Shown in pieces: positions 11,367-23,639 of a stretch of 64,000 nucleotides of DNA. Each line of letters opens with the position of its first letter. The first letter of the stretch is position 1. The stretch covers positions 1,736,001 to 1,800,000 of the forward strand of contig JACKQL020000002.1 of NCBI GenBank assembly GCA_018296165.2, written 5' to 3'. The notes under the pieces were generated by a model, which was not told where the DNA came from, made no database searches, and saw only the letters and a program-made list of their open reading frames with translations. The DNA comes from Termitomyces sp. T153. Its lineage: Eukaryota > Basidiomycota > Agaricomycetes > Agaricales > Lyophyllaceae. The position numbers were made by a program, and so were the translations under genes.

Positions 11367-12030
11367 ATGAACAAAAAGAGAACTGACCTTCCAGCAATCA
11401 TGCCTGTCATAGATCCCCTCCTCCCCATCAATCTCCCTAATCATCTTCACACTCTGAGAGACCCAGACACACTTGATCCAGTCAGTACATTTGTTCCCCT
11501 TTACTTGACTGAAGCATTACTCACTGATGGCAAGGCATTCAACAAATATCACATTGCCTCGAGTTCTCTTCAAAAGTGTGCCCCCTGATGCTTCTCCCAC
11601 AAATGAGCCACAAACTTTGTGGTGCAAATGTCATTGGCAGATCAAATGCACACATTGGTGTTGCACTGGATAGAGGCCTAAAATCAAATCAAAAGATACT
11701 CAAAGCAAAAGACCATATGCAAATCTGTTGGCTCTTCTCCAGCTTGAGGACAGAGTACCCTTTGAGTCAAGACTTGCTCAGGCAAAGGATGGGGCAGCAC
11801 ATTGGGATCTTGAAGGACTTGGCATACCTTGGCATATTGATGGTGTAGACAATGCTAGAGAAGTGTTAAGTAAATCAAAAGAAGGAAATAGAACTTACTT
11901 ATCAGAGATGGTGGTTTGAGTGAAGAAGATGATTGAGGAACCAGATGCCTTAGATATGACAGAGCAATGGGGTATTCTGAAGAATTGGAACTTGGAATAT
12001 TATCCCAGAGCTCAGACAATCATAAGAGTG
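11367..12030 (+). pseudogene. Hypothetical protein fragment (HLRDPDTLDP...IPWHIDGVDNAREV)
   Basis: Three overlapping frames join into one plausible protein: residues such as HTLRDPDTLDPVSTFVPLYL (11450-11510), then a shift to CGANVIGRSNAHIGVALDRG (11613-11672), then LALLQLEDRVPFESRLAQAK (11728-11787) and LGIPWHIDGVDNAREVLSKS, ending LEYYPRAQTIIR at ~12027 just before a GTGAGT donor-like site. Shifts at about 11585 and 11690 break it. I recall similar hypothetical proteins in mushrooms but know no function. It lies head-to-head with the TOM1-like fragment and is duplicated, identical, in the right arm. Confidence 0.5.
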
Positions 12031-12942
12031 AGTTTGGGTGAACCCAGGTGTCATGAGTAAGGGATAGAGCTTGGGTGAACCCAGAGCTCATAAATGGTGG
12101 TATTTGATACACAGAAGAGACTGTCTTGTTTCCAAGGCACCTTACAGGTGTACATCAAGCCCCATGCCTTAAAAGTCACTCAGCAAAGGAGGAAATTTGA
12201 GAGTTGGGGTTCCCAAACCCAAAACTTGAGAGGAAGTGTGAGTAAGTGTGGATATATCCAGAACTTATGAGGGAAGGATGGAGCTTGGAGGAACCAAGCT
12301 CAAGTCCAGTCCTACTTTGATGGAGTTTGATGATTATGTAATTCATTCATGGAAAACACAATGAGCATTGAGCGAGTGGGTGTGATTTGCAAGCAATATA
12401 TTGGAAAAATAGATCTTTAAGGTAGTGTCATGGTGACACAGATGCCTTAGTCCATCAAGGCTATGCTATAGAGAGATCCTTAAGATTGCTCAGCACAACA
12501 GGAGTTGAGTTGAGCCAAGAACTAGAACCAAGTGAGCAAGTTTTAGTTGGACCCAAAACTTCACAGAAAGTGGTAGAGTTTAGATGAACTCAGAAGTGAT
12601 ACAGAAGTCAACGAGCTTGGATGAACCCAGAACTTGTGAGAGATGGACAGAGCTTGGGTGAACCCAGAGCTCATGGTCATTTTCAACAAGTCAAAGTCCA
12701 ACTTGACTGGTGTTTGATTCTTACATAACATATCATGGGAACACAGTCAGCAATAAGTAGAATCATAGATAAGATTATTAAGATTTTATATGAGTGCATT
12801 GAGTGACAAATACTACATTTTTGTAGGGACAACGGTTAAAATTGATTGATTTGAGAGCCAAATGTTTATAATAGTAATAGTTTTGTAACTGACAGACAGT
12901 AAGTGCAAACAAGACTACTATCATCTGCCAGACTACATGTAT
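12030..12942 (+). repeat. Transposon-end-like module with CTTGGGTGAACCCAGA motif array
   Basis: The motif GCTTGGGTGAACCCAGA followed by RCTCATGAG recurs, with variants, near 12033, 12070, 12240, 12270, 12560, 12615 and 12655. Its core TGGGT-GA-ACCCA is a dyad. The array is followed by a ~270-bp tail (12670-12930) that is also found, diverged, at 22330-22610 in the same orientation and, identical, in the right arm in reverse. Dense subterminal repeats of this kind are typical of CACTA-like transposon ends, and a Plavaka-type transposase lies in the same segment, so I infer a subterminal region. Confidence 0.55.
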
Positions 12943-12959
12943 CATATCAACTAGTTCTG

Positions 12960-14000
12960 CAAGTGAGGTAAGTTAAGGACTGGGTGAGAATCCAACTTGG
13001 TTTTTAATCTAGAAACCAGAGTCTTGAACTACACATAGAAGTTTGTGGGAAGCTTTGCAGAAATGTCACTGTAAAGACATGTAGTCTCTTTGCATTTGCT
13101 GATTTGACAGATACAAGGAGCACTACCAGGGAGTCAATTTCCAAGGATGTTAGTGGTAGGATGACTTTGGCCTATGTAGCAAAGCAGTCTGGTAACATAT
13201 GGATCATGCCAAGTTTGAATTTTGACTCTATATTCTCCACCATCAGACTCATCTGAACTCTGGCCATCCACTCCTAGAGATCTGACCATGAGAAGCATCT
13301 TGTTCCAAGCTGGATGATTATCATATTCAACTTGGTCTTGACAATGACTGCTCCTTGCAAGGTATAGCTTGAATGTGCTAGTTAGCCAATAAAAAGATGG
13401 AGAAAGGATATACATACTTGTTTCTGTTTCATCCTAACTCACTTACAGTGACTCATAGCTTGAAACTCGGCTGCCATGTGTACAAGAATGTCCTCCAGCT
13501 ATTTATTGGCCCTTGGACAGGCCTTTGCACAAGCCTTCTGAAGAGTGTCAAGATGATTGAGGAAATGTCATGCAACTATGTCTGTAGACAGGTCTTTCTC
13601 AGGATACTTCTGCATCATTATGTCAGCAAATTGCTGAGCAAATGAGAGATTCCATATATTCTCAGGAGCCTTAATATAAATCTGTAGGTGCTGGAGGTTT
13701 GGTCCAGGAGCATTGTCATTAAAACAAAAATTGAACACATCCTGAAGCACGGCCAGTAGCTCTGGTCTTTCTGAGACAATATTTGGGAATTCTGTATCCT
13801 TCTTTGTTCCAAGGAGGGACTGCATCTCTTTCTGGACAACACACATGGTATTGTTGTGCTGTTTAGTTCATACTTCTTGGCCTTGCAATGCTTTGAAAGG
13901 GAATGTCCACTGCACCAATGCTTTTCTATGTCTGGGCTCACCAAAATGCTGCACAGTTGCATTAAAATTACTGTGTAAGGCCAAGACTTCATCCTCTAGT
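12960..14000 (-). pseudogene. Mushroom-type hypothetical protein, broken
   Basis: Reading the minus strand from ~13846: a frame with MQSLLGTKKDTEFP, then APGPNLQHLQIYIKAPENIW (about 13717-13658) and FAQQFADIMM; further on NHPAWNKMLLMVRSLGVDG, QSSDESDGGEYRVKIQTWHD (13235-13178), then after a stop PGSAPCICQISK and LPTNFYV (about 13045). The order of a GP-rich N-part, a SSDESD acidic patch, a YRV...W block and a final LPxNFY box matches a lineage-expanded hypothetical family I recall from Agaricomycetes, whose function is unknown. Stops and frameshifts are frequent, so it is a pseudogene, possibly with introns. Confidence 0.45.
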
Positions 14001-14208
14001 CTTCTAAGAGTAGGTCCAATGTCATTACTGTCATAGACAATGCTGTTGTTGTTGTCTTTGTTGTCTTTGTTGTAGTCTTCTTTGTCTTTAACATCACTGC
14101 CACCACCATTATCACTAGCAGCCCCACCTCAGAGTCTCCTAGTGACATGGAGAGATGGCTGAGTTGTGTCATTTGAAAAGAAGTGCTCTTGTTATCCTCT
14201 CTGATCCC

Positions 14209-16517
14209 TCAAAGTCTTGAACTCTTTGCTATTTGGGGAGTGGTAGATGATTGAAAAGGGCTGTGAAGGTGAGCAGAAGGGGTGAGAACTAGTTCTTCAT
14301 CAATCTTAAGCAACAAAGTGGGCTGGTAATTCAATTGACCAGTTCTATGAAGCATGTCTGTCCATATAAAATCATCACAGTTGTGTTGCTTGGACTTTTT
14401 CAAAGGAGTCACAATCATAGGTGGCAAGCAAACACTCTCAGAACAAGGACTGGGTGACATGTAGGACAGTGTTGAAAACTTCTGAGAGGTCTGTGATTGC
14501 TGCGCTTGCTGAGCAGGATTCAAGCAAATCATTTGGTTTCAAAGCAGTAAATGGTCATCAGAAACCTTGCTTGAAATGTGAGGTGAACACATTGAATCAT
14601 TGACAAGAGAAGTTCCCACAGTCCCCTGAGTATGGGAGGCAAGAGATTGAGATGATGCACATGATTTCAATGGCAAAGAATGGGGTCTCATTCCGAATAG
14701 CTTGAGAAAAAAACAAGTCAGATATTTGATAATTAAAGATAGTATGAATTTACTTGGTAGTCAACTGGCATCAATGGGTCGGGCAAATTTTCTTCTTGTT
14801 TTCTAGCATGACAAGGTTTTCCATCAGTGAAGTCAGAGATGGTTTGTTGCTTTCCTTTGTAACAAGCAGGCCTTGAGTTGGTGGTACTGAGGATGTCATC
14901 TCCATTAATAGGCATTTGGTTGCTGTTGTCTTCAGATTCCATGTCAGATTCATATCCATTTTGGCCTGCAATGTTGAGTACAACATCCTCATCTGAAGGA
15001 TGTTTGGCAGCATAGAGCTCAGCTTGTGTTGTTTCATTTGATTGTGCTGGATGTGTAGATACCTTCTCTTCCAAAGCAGAAATCCTCTGTTTAAGCTTGG
15101 TAACAGTGTCTTCATGAATACTTGTTTCCTGCAACAGATGAGTGGAAACCTGAGGAAGTGAAAAAAAATGAAAGACATACAACTCTGAGGTTGCCAACCA
15201 ACTTTTGTGCTTGATCAAGCTGTAAATGAGCCCCTTGCATCTGTTTCAGTGCTTGATCACATTGAACTTGAAGATTATCTTGTTCAATTTGTGTAGCTCA
15301 GTGTGCCTCTTGAAGAGCTGACAATTGATCCTGAAGCATCTAACATTGAAAAATAAGTAAGAACAAAAGAAATCAGGAAGTGACCAACTGATGCCTCTGT
15401 TGCAGACTGTGTACTAGTATCTGACTCTACAGACTTCAAAGCTGCCAGCTTAACCTGAGAAAAAGGGTGTTTTAGTTGACTGGAATGACAAGAAATAGTA
15501 TGCAGCTCAGCCTGAGAAGTTGTTTGCAGTTAGAATGATAATTCATTTATTGATCTTGATAAGCACTCACAATTTTCTCATTGACTTTTTTCTGGTCCAC
15601 AGCCATACACTCTCCAAGACTCTGTCACTCTCTTTTGACTGACCCAAGTTGTTCCAAGGTATTCTGATGAGTTTCCTGGAGGGTCAACAATTGAATCTTC
15701 AGATGTCCAATGGTAGCAACAAGAATCTCTTTATTATTTGTAGTGTTGTTGAGATGGCCCTTGATTCGTTTCAAATCCAATCAAAGCCTATTGCACTCTC
15801 CTTGCAATAGTAGTAGCTGTTGCTTGCTGCTTTCCATCTGGTCCTAAAGAGACTCAATACATTTTTAAAAGGGTAGAAGCATGAGTATTACGACCCACCT
15901 TATATTCCTTTAAAAACACTGCTTCAGCATCCCTTTGGTGTTGCTGCTTGGCTTGAAGAATGGTCAGTTGCTTCAAAGAAGAGTTGCACTCTGCAGTGAC
16001 AGTCTGTGCCAGAATAGTCATTGCTACAAGGGCTCTTTGCACATGAAATCTAATGTTTTTCTCCTTGGCAATCTCATTGTGATGGTGACAATCAGTGTCA
16101 GCTTGAAGCCATGCAACTTGTTCTGCACTGTCTTTCAATTCTATTGTCTTGCATTGCAAGTCAGAGCATTGAGTGTTGAGGGTGTGCTCAAGTTTGGTGT
16201 TGGTACTTTTGATCTAGGTGTGGATGGTGTCATGGGTATTCTGACAGATTTATGCAAGAATGACATACATTAGCAAGACATTTCTGTGTTTCATTCAATT
16301 CAATTATCTTCTTGGCAAGCTAGCAAGTCAATTAGTATGAATTCTTCAATGACTTGTGCAGAGCTCACCTGCTGCTCCAGAGAAAGAATCTGGAGCTTCA
16401 GTGAAGCAGTGTTGTCATTGTCTTGATTTGAGTTCTTGTCCAAGCCCTACAAGTGACAAGTCAAACAAGGATGGCTGGATAAATGAGCAACCTACTGTAT
16501 ATAAAACTAGTTCATGG
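14209..16517 (-). pseudogene. Coiled-coil protein remnants, several exons or fragments
   Basis: Three minus-strand frames look like pieces of one gene separated by intron-like gaps: 15854-16159 (101 aa, Gln/Lys/Glu-rich, strongly helical), 14733-15218 (161 aa, heptad-like VTKLKQRISALEEKVSTH near the start and an acidic Ser/Asp/Glu tail with CYKGKQQTISDF), and 14209-14532 (107 aa, Ser/Pro/Gln-rich). The region also shows repeated Gln/Leu-rich text between frames (15200-15840). I recognise no domain beyond coiled coil. A CpG-poor TGT-rich microsatellite lies at 14041-14095. It resembles the hypothetical coiled-coil genes found beside mushroom transposons, but function is unknown. Confidence 0.4.
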
Positions 16518-16549
16518 CAGCTGGTTGATTCTTCATTTCCTCATTGACA
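16518..16549 (+). repeat. 32-bp direct repeat, left copy
   Basis: Identical to 18081-18112 over all 32 bases. It begins CAGCTGGTTGATTC and ends CCTCATTGACA. The two copies flank the CpG-normal insert between them. Confidence 0.9.
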
Positions 16550-18080
16550 GAAGTTTGTGATTTTGGAGCACCGTTGAAATGCTCTGAACAGATTTTGAGC
16601 GCTTCAGATCACCACATATTTGCTTTGCCAGGGCCGCCCTCAAAGTTGCAAGCTTGCAAGCTTCAAAGTCACTCTAACTGTTTGACTCATATGGATACTT
16701 GACTTGACTCGCACCAAGAACAATACAACATCAATGTGGATGCCAACAGAGACCACGATGGTATTATCTTCAAGGTTTACAAGTGATGTGTACTTACAAG
16801 GCACCTGTGGAACAGTTGATATGGGGATGCTGGGACATCAGAGATAGCTCTCCTAGCAGATGGTTAATTCCTGGTCAATCAAGAACTCCACTACAAGAGA
16901 CACTAATCTCTTCCAAGTCTCTGACCATTTGCAGAATGGAATGTCAAAAAAAAATTCTCAATATCTAGCCCGAACCAAGAGAAGCAGCAGGAGAGTGGCT
17001 CAACGGCTTTATGTGACTAACGCTCCCGATGCTCATTTCAAGTCATGACAGAAGTTTACCCATCTTGAACTGCAGCAATTTACAAACTTTCGGCCAATGT
17101 CTTTGGCTATGTAGTACAAAGATGGGACGGGAGCGAAAGTGCAATGATCTATTGACGTCTTTGTCTGCACGTTTTTGTGATACACTGATATCGTCTGAGT
17201 ACAGGTCTTTGTCTCCCAATTTGAGAGGACTTTCATGTGGAACATTGCTCGTCAGAAACTCGTAGTGTTGTTCACTATCTTGTGACGTCTGTTGTAGCAA
17301 TTCTCAAGATGCGAAGTCCAAGGATTAGTTGGCGTATTGCATTTATACCTTTTCATTGTCTCTTCTTCCAGATAAGCAAAGATAAGCAAAGGTTTTCCAT
17401 TCATGAAGTGCGCCCCTTGCTTCTTGGATCCATAACCAACTATCTTCCTTTCGTGGCTTCTGGCACCTCACCCTGATCTGTCATCTCCAGGTCCATCATA
17501 TTAGCCAGATTGCCACAATACAGTGGTGTATCAGCACTATAAATGAAGTACGTAGGCATCATTCAAGGTTTGACGGAGAGATGTACTCAGGCTGAGGAGG
17601 AACAAGGAATGATGGACAATTGTCTGCGAAGGGACCGAGAATGGTTCTAATGAGCTGTGGCAACAAGCTGCGGCTTCAGCTGGTAATGGACAAAGTTGCA
17701 TCAATTGATGGACTTGGATATCATACCCTGCTCGATTGATTTACTGTTTACACAACTAGTAGTTTGCAATGTTGAATACATAATCAAAAAAGAGAGTCCT
17801 CAAACGATTGGATGCTTGTAATGGTGGATACGTCCACGAATGAACACCCATTCTGTGGTTTATTTCTTGCACATCTGGGTTATCTCAAATCACTGTTTTT
17901 CAAGAACAGTTTGATCAGTGATTGTGAGATAATTGTCTTTGACAGCGCATTGAATGGCTGCCCGGAGCCAATGCTGACAACCACTGATTGTGACACGTTT
18001 GTGGTTTGTCTGTTATGTCATTCTGGGGGTCAGTCATATTGAAAAAAGAACTGGGAACTCACCCTGCTCTGCACACTGAC
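16550..18080. mobile_element. CpG-normal 1.5-kb insert between direct repeats, unidentified
   Basis: This segment differs from its surroundings: CG dinucleotides are common, while the flanks are almost free of them. It is bounded by exact 32-bp direct repeats and interrupts minus-strand coding text that resumes at 18104. The most protein-like frames are 17043-17300 on the minus strand (85 aa, with LHFRSRPIFVLHSQRHWPKV) and the plus-strand text around 16980-17040 (ARTKRSSRRVAQRLYVTNAP). No transposase, terminal inverted repeat or poly-A tail was seen. It is either a young insertion with a long target duplication, a captured host segment, or repair filler. Confidence 0.5.
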
Positions 18081-18112
18081 CAGCTGGTTGATTCTTCATT
18101 TCCTCATTGACA
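18081..18112 (+). repeat. 32-bp direct repeat, right copy
   Basis: Exact second copy of 16518-16549. Just beyond it the decayed CpG-poor sequence resumes. Confidence 0.9.
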
Positions 18113-18598
18113 TTTCTTAGAAGGAGCATCATTGACATGACCAACCCCTTCTTTGTTTTGCTTGTTGACCATTGTTATAATATGTTTGGGTAACAAAGAA
18201 TGTTTATGGAACAGAGGTTCCTCTTGGGAGTCTACAGACATCATAGTCACTCCTTGTCTATTCAAAGGTTTGTCATGTGGTGTTTCCAATGGTAACAATA
18301 GCCTAGAAAACAATGCAATGTTAGAAATTACAAAGAAATGATATGGGACTTCACATACCTTGAAGTCACCATTCATTGCATCTGAACTATGTAGGTTTTG
18401 CCTGACTTCCAAAGATAGTGAGGATGATAATGGGGAACTGATATGGGACAAAGGCTGAAAGGTTGAATTCTAAAGGGAACATATGTTAGAAATTCTAAAG
18501 TCCACTCCTTTGTCAAAATGATCATAAAGGACAAAATGAAAACAAAGGACATGACCACATAAAAATCTGCTTGCTTACCCTCTCAGATAGAAAATTGC
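18104..18598 (-). pseudogene. Hypothetical fragment, probably 5' part of the gene split by the insert
   Basis: A 115-codon minus frame (18104-18451) is Ser-rich at its start (SSPLSSSLSLEVRQNL) and then loses low-complexity character. It runs into the right copy of the direct repeat, whose translation GNEESTS also appears at the start of the minus-strand text left of the insert. That suggests that before the insertion the frame continued leftward into the coiled-coil gene. No family recognised. Confidence 0.3.
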
Positions 18599-19299
18599 TT
18601 GTTTCCTTCCTTGTTGAACCTGCAACATACTCATCACTACTGCATATTAATCATCACAATGGTCAATACTTTAGAACCATTCACCTCTACCACATGCATG
18701 AGTGGCTTTCTTATCTGTGATAGATTGTATGATGTTGACCCAGGGTGGGACTATACAATGCTTCTCAGTGGGCATTATTATGGCATGTTGCATATACAAC
18801 CTATCACCAAGAGAGTTCAATGTCAAACCAATTGTTGTGGGAGGTGACCATACCTTGAGTTTATCCTCACCAACCACAAAGTCCAACCCATATCCACCAT
18901 GCCCTCATCACCATCACAGATGACTACAGAATAGCTCAGTTCCATCTGTTTTTCAGGAACCATGTGAACTTACCAGTTAACTATCAAATTTTACCATGGG
19001 CAGCAGGGAGCTGGCAAGGTGACATTTTTGTCTTGAAAAAGGGGAAGGAAAAAGAATTCATGAATATCAAAGCTGTGGACAACATGCTTGCCAACTTTGC
19101 CATGCATTGGTATGTATGGGCCCTTCATCAATCTCTTTCATGTGAGTTGATTTGGAAACCACTAGTTTTGTAGGCAGGGCACATCAGGGTCAACTCTATA
19201 TCTCCAAAAACTTAATGTTCCATTTCCCTTGATGGTTGATCCAATTTTTGGATATAAATGGATTAGAATATAAATTACAGGTTCACATATGTATATATA
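18599..19299 (+). pseudogene. Hypothetical fragment
   Basis: Plus-strand text across frames reads VDPGWDYTMLLSGHY (18740-18785) and, after a shift, LPWAAGSWQGDIFVLKKGKE (18988-19048) with EFMNIKAVDNMLANFAMHWY to 19110. The W.GDI.V.K.G...F.NI pattern recalls short hypothetical proteins seen in mushrooms, but I cannot name a function. It runs opposite to, and tail-to-tail with, the large minus-strand pseudogene that follows. The stretch 19174-19299 is plain AT-rich spacer. Confidence 0.3.
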
Positions 19300-21990
19300 C
19301 ATCTAACAATAGTATGAACCTGATACCCTTGACATATGGCTTTCATAATTTTGATAAGTGCTGTTTGATGAATGATTGGGACCACAACTCCATAGTGTCT
19401 TGAATACAACAAATCTCTTTGTTGCCACATAAGAGATTGCATCATTTCTTTGAGCTAATAAGCCCTTAAGAATTTGTTTGAGAAGTGGTATTTGTGATCT
19501 CAGCCAGTCATCTAGAGAGGATATGCTTGCAATTTCCATTCCAGCATCCATATTCTTCCCCACTAGCTTCAGAGGTTGTCATCATGGGGAACCAGGAGCA
19601 GAGCACCATTTGATGACCAAATCCTAAAAGAAAGTCAGAACTGGAATTTGATAATAGAAGAAAAATCTCACTGGTGTGACATACATACATACCAGAAATA
19701 AGGTTGAACTCCATTTCAGTCAGAGTGTCATTGATGAATCTTCTATTGGTTTTTGGGTTGTGAACTCTGAGCATTGTATTTGAGACTGATGACTAACCTG
19801 TAGGACCTTGAAGGACTGTTGAAAATCTGACAACAGACACACTCAATTGCCAAATAAAACCCCCTTGCATCAATGCAGCACATGCACAAGGTTTTTCAAA
19901 AGGGACTCCCATTGCCTCAGATAAGAATTGTAATCCTCCATCCCAAACAACAAATCAGACAATCACATAAGTAAGACACAAGGTGGCAGGGATTGGCATG
20001 GTGCTCTAGAAGCAAGTTCAAGAGGAAGACAAGTCTGAAATGGGATTCCATGCTGGAAGAGATACTCAGCAACATCTGACTCACAAAGCTGAGAATCAAG
20101 GCAACACACCATCAATGCATCTGCTGCAGTAGTCAATGTCAGCTTCCATGGCATTTCAGATTTGTTCCTAAAGTCAAACATGTACAGTATTTGAGACTGG
20201 TCATCATCATTGATGATGATAAATAAGTATTTGCAATGCTCAGACATTACTAGAGAGATATGGCTTCAAATGTTGAAATTGCACTCATCATCCTTGGGCT
20301 TTTGTCCTACAATAATGCCTTCCAAGTAAGACCATGCCAGAGTTGCACATGGAACTGCCATAATGTGCGGCTGGCACTCAACCCATCCCAAACCTAGCCA
20401 ACAGACAAGTTGTCTGGCTTCTGCTGTGCTTGCCAGTGAGGGGAGTGAGGATAGAAGAGGAAGAGGTGGAGTAAAGCCATAGTGCAAGATGAGAATTTCT
20501 AAAATTTCCTGTTGCAAGATGTCAATTGACCTGGAGTCTGACAATGATGATGGAATGGGTATGGGCTCCAATGACAATTCAGGTGATGCTGGTGATTCTG
20601 GTACTACTGATTCTGAAAGAATGATAGCGTGCTGGAAGGGATGAACACAGGGCATGTTGAGGTGCTCAGATTCCAAAAGATGTGCTGGCTGATGTGAAGG
20701 ACTGAGAACCCTTGGGACCTTATTGTCATATGGAGGCTCAAGTGGATTGCAGAAATCAGTTGATTCTTCTAGGAAAGTGTAAAATTCCTCAAACTTGGCC
20801 TTATAATTACAATTGCTAGGACTGAATTTCTTGCAGCAATTCCACTCATTTGAGAATGAATCATAGTGCTTCTGTGCCTCACTATATTGTCTGAGTGTTT
20901 CTCCTCTATCTGCCTTGTGCACTTGAATGTGGCACCACACATTTTTGTTCTCCTTGCTACAAGACCATTCAAAGACTTGAGCACTAACTGTTGGTGGCCA
21001 TTGCTCTCTGTTCAAACAGGTCTGTCAAGCAGCAGCAGTCTCACACAAGAGATGTTGAGTGTTACACTTGTCTTGAGCAGAGAGAAAAGCTTCATATTCA
21101 GGGTGTTTTGTTGTCTGCATGGATAGGTGAGGTTGTTTGCTCAGTGTGCATGTCTCTTGCACAGGATCAATCAAAGCCAGCACTATACACTGCATTTGGC
21201 TTGCACTGGGTGCTAAATAAGCAAGGAAAGAGATGGCCACCTCTTTAGAACCCCATCAATACCAGACTGGAATGTTGTACTTGAGAAACCACTCTATAGC
21301 TGACTAGTTATATCAAGGAATACACCAGCACATTTGGTGTTTAGGGAGAAGTCACAAACTGTTGAAGCCTGAAGCGCATCTACTGTTTCAATTGGGAAAC
21401 CATTATCACAAAGTGCAACTTGCCAATACACATTGGTATCAGTTGCATTGGCTAACTTGCTTTAGCAATGAAATAGGACAGCAATCCCATCCAAATTGAA
21501 AACCAGTCCCTAGCCTCATAGATTCAAGACAAAGTATGCCCATAGCTGTAGTGTCCATCAACATAGCCAATAGACCAGGGAGAGAAGGAGTGAACTACCA
21601 AAGCCTCAAAGTTCTTGGCTAGGATAGTTGTTGCACAATTTAACCACCAATTTAACTTGACCCAGGAGTCCTTGATTTCTGAAGATAGAACAAACTAGTC
21701 TTGCCCATCTTTAGAGCATTCCAAGCTTGGAACTTTGGCAACTTGTTTGAAAAGAGTACCAGAATATGAAGGTTCACAGGAGACAAATGCAAGCCATCCA
21801 TATGTCTCTGTCCACCAGAAAGGCTCAGTAAAATTGTCTGTATGAGAAGTCTTGCTTTGAAAGATGCTATACTCCATGCCAATTTTGGGATCTTGAGGTG
21901 GGAGAGAAATTGAGTGACTGCAGTTTGGCAAATAGTATATATCACTCTGGTCTGGTAAACAACAATGTTTCTAGAACTTTTATCCAACCT
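19300..21990 (-). pseudogene. Agaricomycete-expanded hypothetical protein (MPWKLTLTTAADAL family)
   Basis: One long degenerate gene can be followed along the minus strand. Its N-terminal part contains LPPQDPKIGMEYSIFQSK, NFTEPFWWTETYGWLAFVS (21838-21782) and, past stops, RDWFSIWMGLLSYFIAKA (~21510-21460). The middle is the 249-codon frame 20266-21015 with an acidic Pro/Ser-rich stretch. The C-terminal part has SQILYMFDFRNKSEMPWKLT (20203-20144), TAADALMVCCLD, HGIPFQTCLPLEL and later MTLTEMEFNLISGMYVCH with WFPMMTTSEASGEEYGCW (about 19590-19545). I recall these blocks together in hypothetical proteins present in dozens of copies in mushroom genomes. Function unknown. Stops and shifts throughout. 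Confidence 0.55.
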
Positions 21991-22199
21991 ATAAAATTGG
22001 TGTTAACAATGCTCAGCAGTATATCAAGTTGCAGAACTTACTCTCAATTCATTGTTTCTGTCTATGGTTGGTGGGACTCAGATAAAAATGTTATGACAAA
22101 TGCAATCATAGAGAGGTCTGGGCAAGTACCCAGCCTTGCAACAGAAAGATGATTATAACAAGGTATGGATGAATAAAATTCAAAATATAAGTAGTATAT
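21991..22199. other. Spacer, no gene
   Basis: Short AT-rich stretch between the large pseudogene and the next motif array. Nothing recognisable. Confidence 0.4.
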
Positions 22200-22620
22200 G
22201 GGGAGGATAATCAGAGTTTGGAAGAGAGTGATAGAGCTTGGGCAAGCCCAGAACTCAAGGGAAAGTGAATGAGCTTGAGTGAACCCAGGACTCATGAGGG
22301 AGGGACAGAGCTTGGATGAGACCAGAGCTCATGATTATTTCAACAAGTCAAAGTCCAACTTAACTGGTGTTTGGTACTTACATAAGCCATCATGGGAATG
22401 CAATGAGTGATTAGTAGAATCATAGATAAGATTATATATGAGTGAGGATGAGCATCTAGCAATTTTGTAATACCAATTGCATGCAAAGACTATATATTTT
22501 GCAGTATCTGACATGAGTATGAAGAAAGTTTATTTATTTGAGAGTGAAATATATACACAGTGTTCTGTAAGTGACAGACCATAATTCCAAACAGGGCTAT
22601 ACAATATCTCACACCTCTGC
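22200..22620 (+). repeat. Diverged copy of the transposon-end module
   Basis: Three motif units (around 22235, 22268, 22303) of the GCTTGGGTGAACCCAGA type are followed by a tail alignable with 12670-12930: shared blocks include CAACAAGTCAAAGTCCAACT, TAGAATCATAGATAAGATTA and GTAAGTGACAGACC. Orientation is the same as the left arm and opposite to the right arm, so this copy and 32065-33000 point toward each other around the Plavaka transposase. I infer it may be that element's left end. Confidence 0.6.
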
Positions 22621-23639
22621 TGGATATGAATGTGTTTCTAATGCTTTACCTGAGCTTGTTGAACATAGTACAATGTATGCCTGATTTCTATTTGAGATGA
22701 TACCCAGAAATGATAAGTACAAGTATAAACAAATAAATACAAAACCACCAACCACTCATTCCTCCATCACATGTTTATACCCACCTTTGATGATGCTCTT
22801 ACAGCTCCCATGGCCTCCATAGCCATCTGCAACTGCTCCACTTGCCCCACCTCATAGATGTGCTCCACCAGTGTATCCACTACTGACTTTCCTCCTGCCT
22901 CACCCAAATCTGCCTTGTTGAGAAGCTGAGCAACTCAGTTGCCCAATTCCTGTATCCAGTCTCACTTGTTTCCCACTGCATTTCCCAGAATCATGAGCCA
23001 GCAAAGTAACAGTGCAGTTTTTAAGTGGCATTAGCCTAGCTACAGCATTGTACATCATGATGAACTTATTTGAGAGAGTGGTAAAGATGGGGAGAGACTC
23101 TGACTTGAGAATAGAGAGCCATTCAAGCTTTACCTTTTTGCAAAGTTGTTGTCATTTCAATACTTTGAGAGCATGGGGATATATTCTTTGTAGTCAGAAA
23201 TCAAAAGCAATATCCATGTGGTGCTCTAGCACCAGCTGAAATTATGTCATCAAGTTTTGCCTCTTTGCGGCATCATTGTCCTCTTTAGCAGGGGCATCAA
23301 ATCCATATTCTGCTAATGGGGAAGTACAAGGGGCAGGTCTGGTGGAATTGCAAATATAAGTCTCAATGACCACACCTCAAAGAAATCAAATGTGATATCC
23401 ATGTGGTGCTGCAGCAACATCTGGAAACTGTATCATCAACCAAGATGAGTATACCAGAATGAAAACACAATGACCAAGGATGAGCAATAAGATGATGTTG
23501 GCCACAGAATCTCATATCTGGAAGTGGTTGCCTTAGAACTTGGAACTTTAGGTAACATTGAGTCAGTTCAAGGAATTGAATTATTCACAGGAGGTGAAAA
23601 CATACAAAGAAAAAAACACTGCATGTCCCAAGCATCAGG
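22621..23639. other. No clear gene; possible helical fragment on the minus strand
   Basis: Minus-strand text near 22925-22795 reads SVVDTLVEHIYEVGQVEQLQ followed by MAMEAMGAVRASS, which looks helical and gene-derived, but it cannot be extended. The plus frame 23012-23239 has no motif. Sequence is CpG-poor and decayed. Confidence 0.3.

Larger units (their letters stand above)
10610..12942 (+). repeat. Left arm of large near-identical inverted repeat
   Basis: Bases 10610-12942 are present in reverse complement at 32065-34017. Positions correspond exactly (sum 44627 for 10610-10836, sum 45007 for 11217-12942), and open frames in the two arms translate identically. The single large difference is 380 bp (10837-11216) missing from the right arm. 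Homology stops abruptly at the FunK1 junction at 10610 and fades over ~15 bp near 12926-12942. Confidence 0.92.

Noticed and set aside
14041..14100. TGTTGT/CTTTGT-rich stretch as a regulatory element
   Set aside because: Simple-sequence drift in a decayed region. No further structure.
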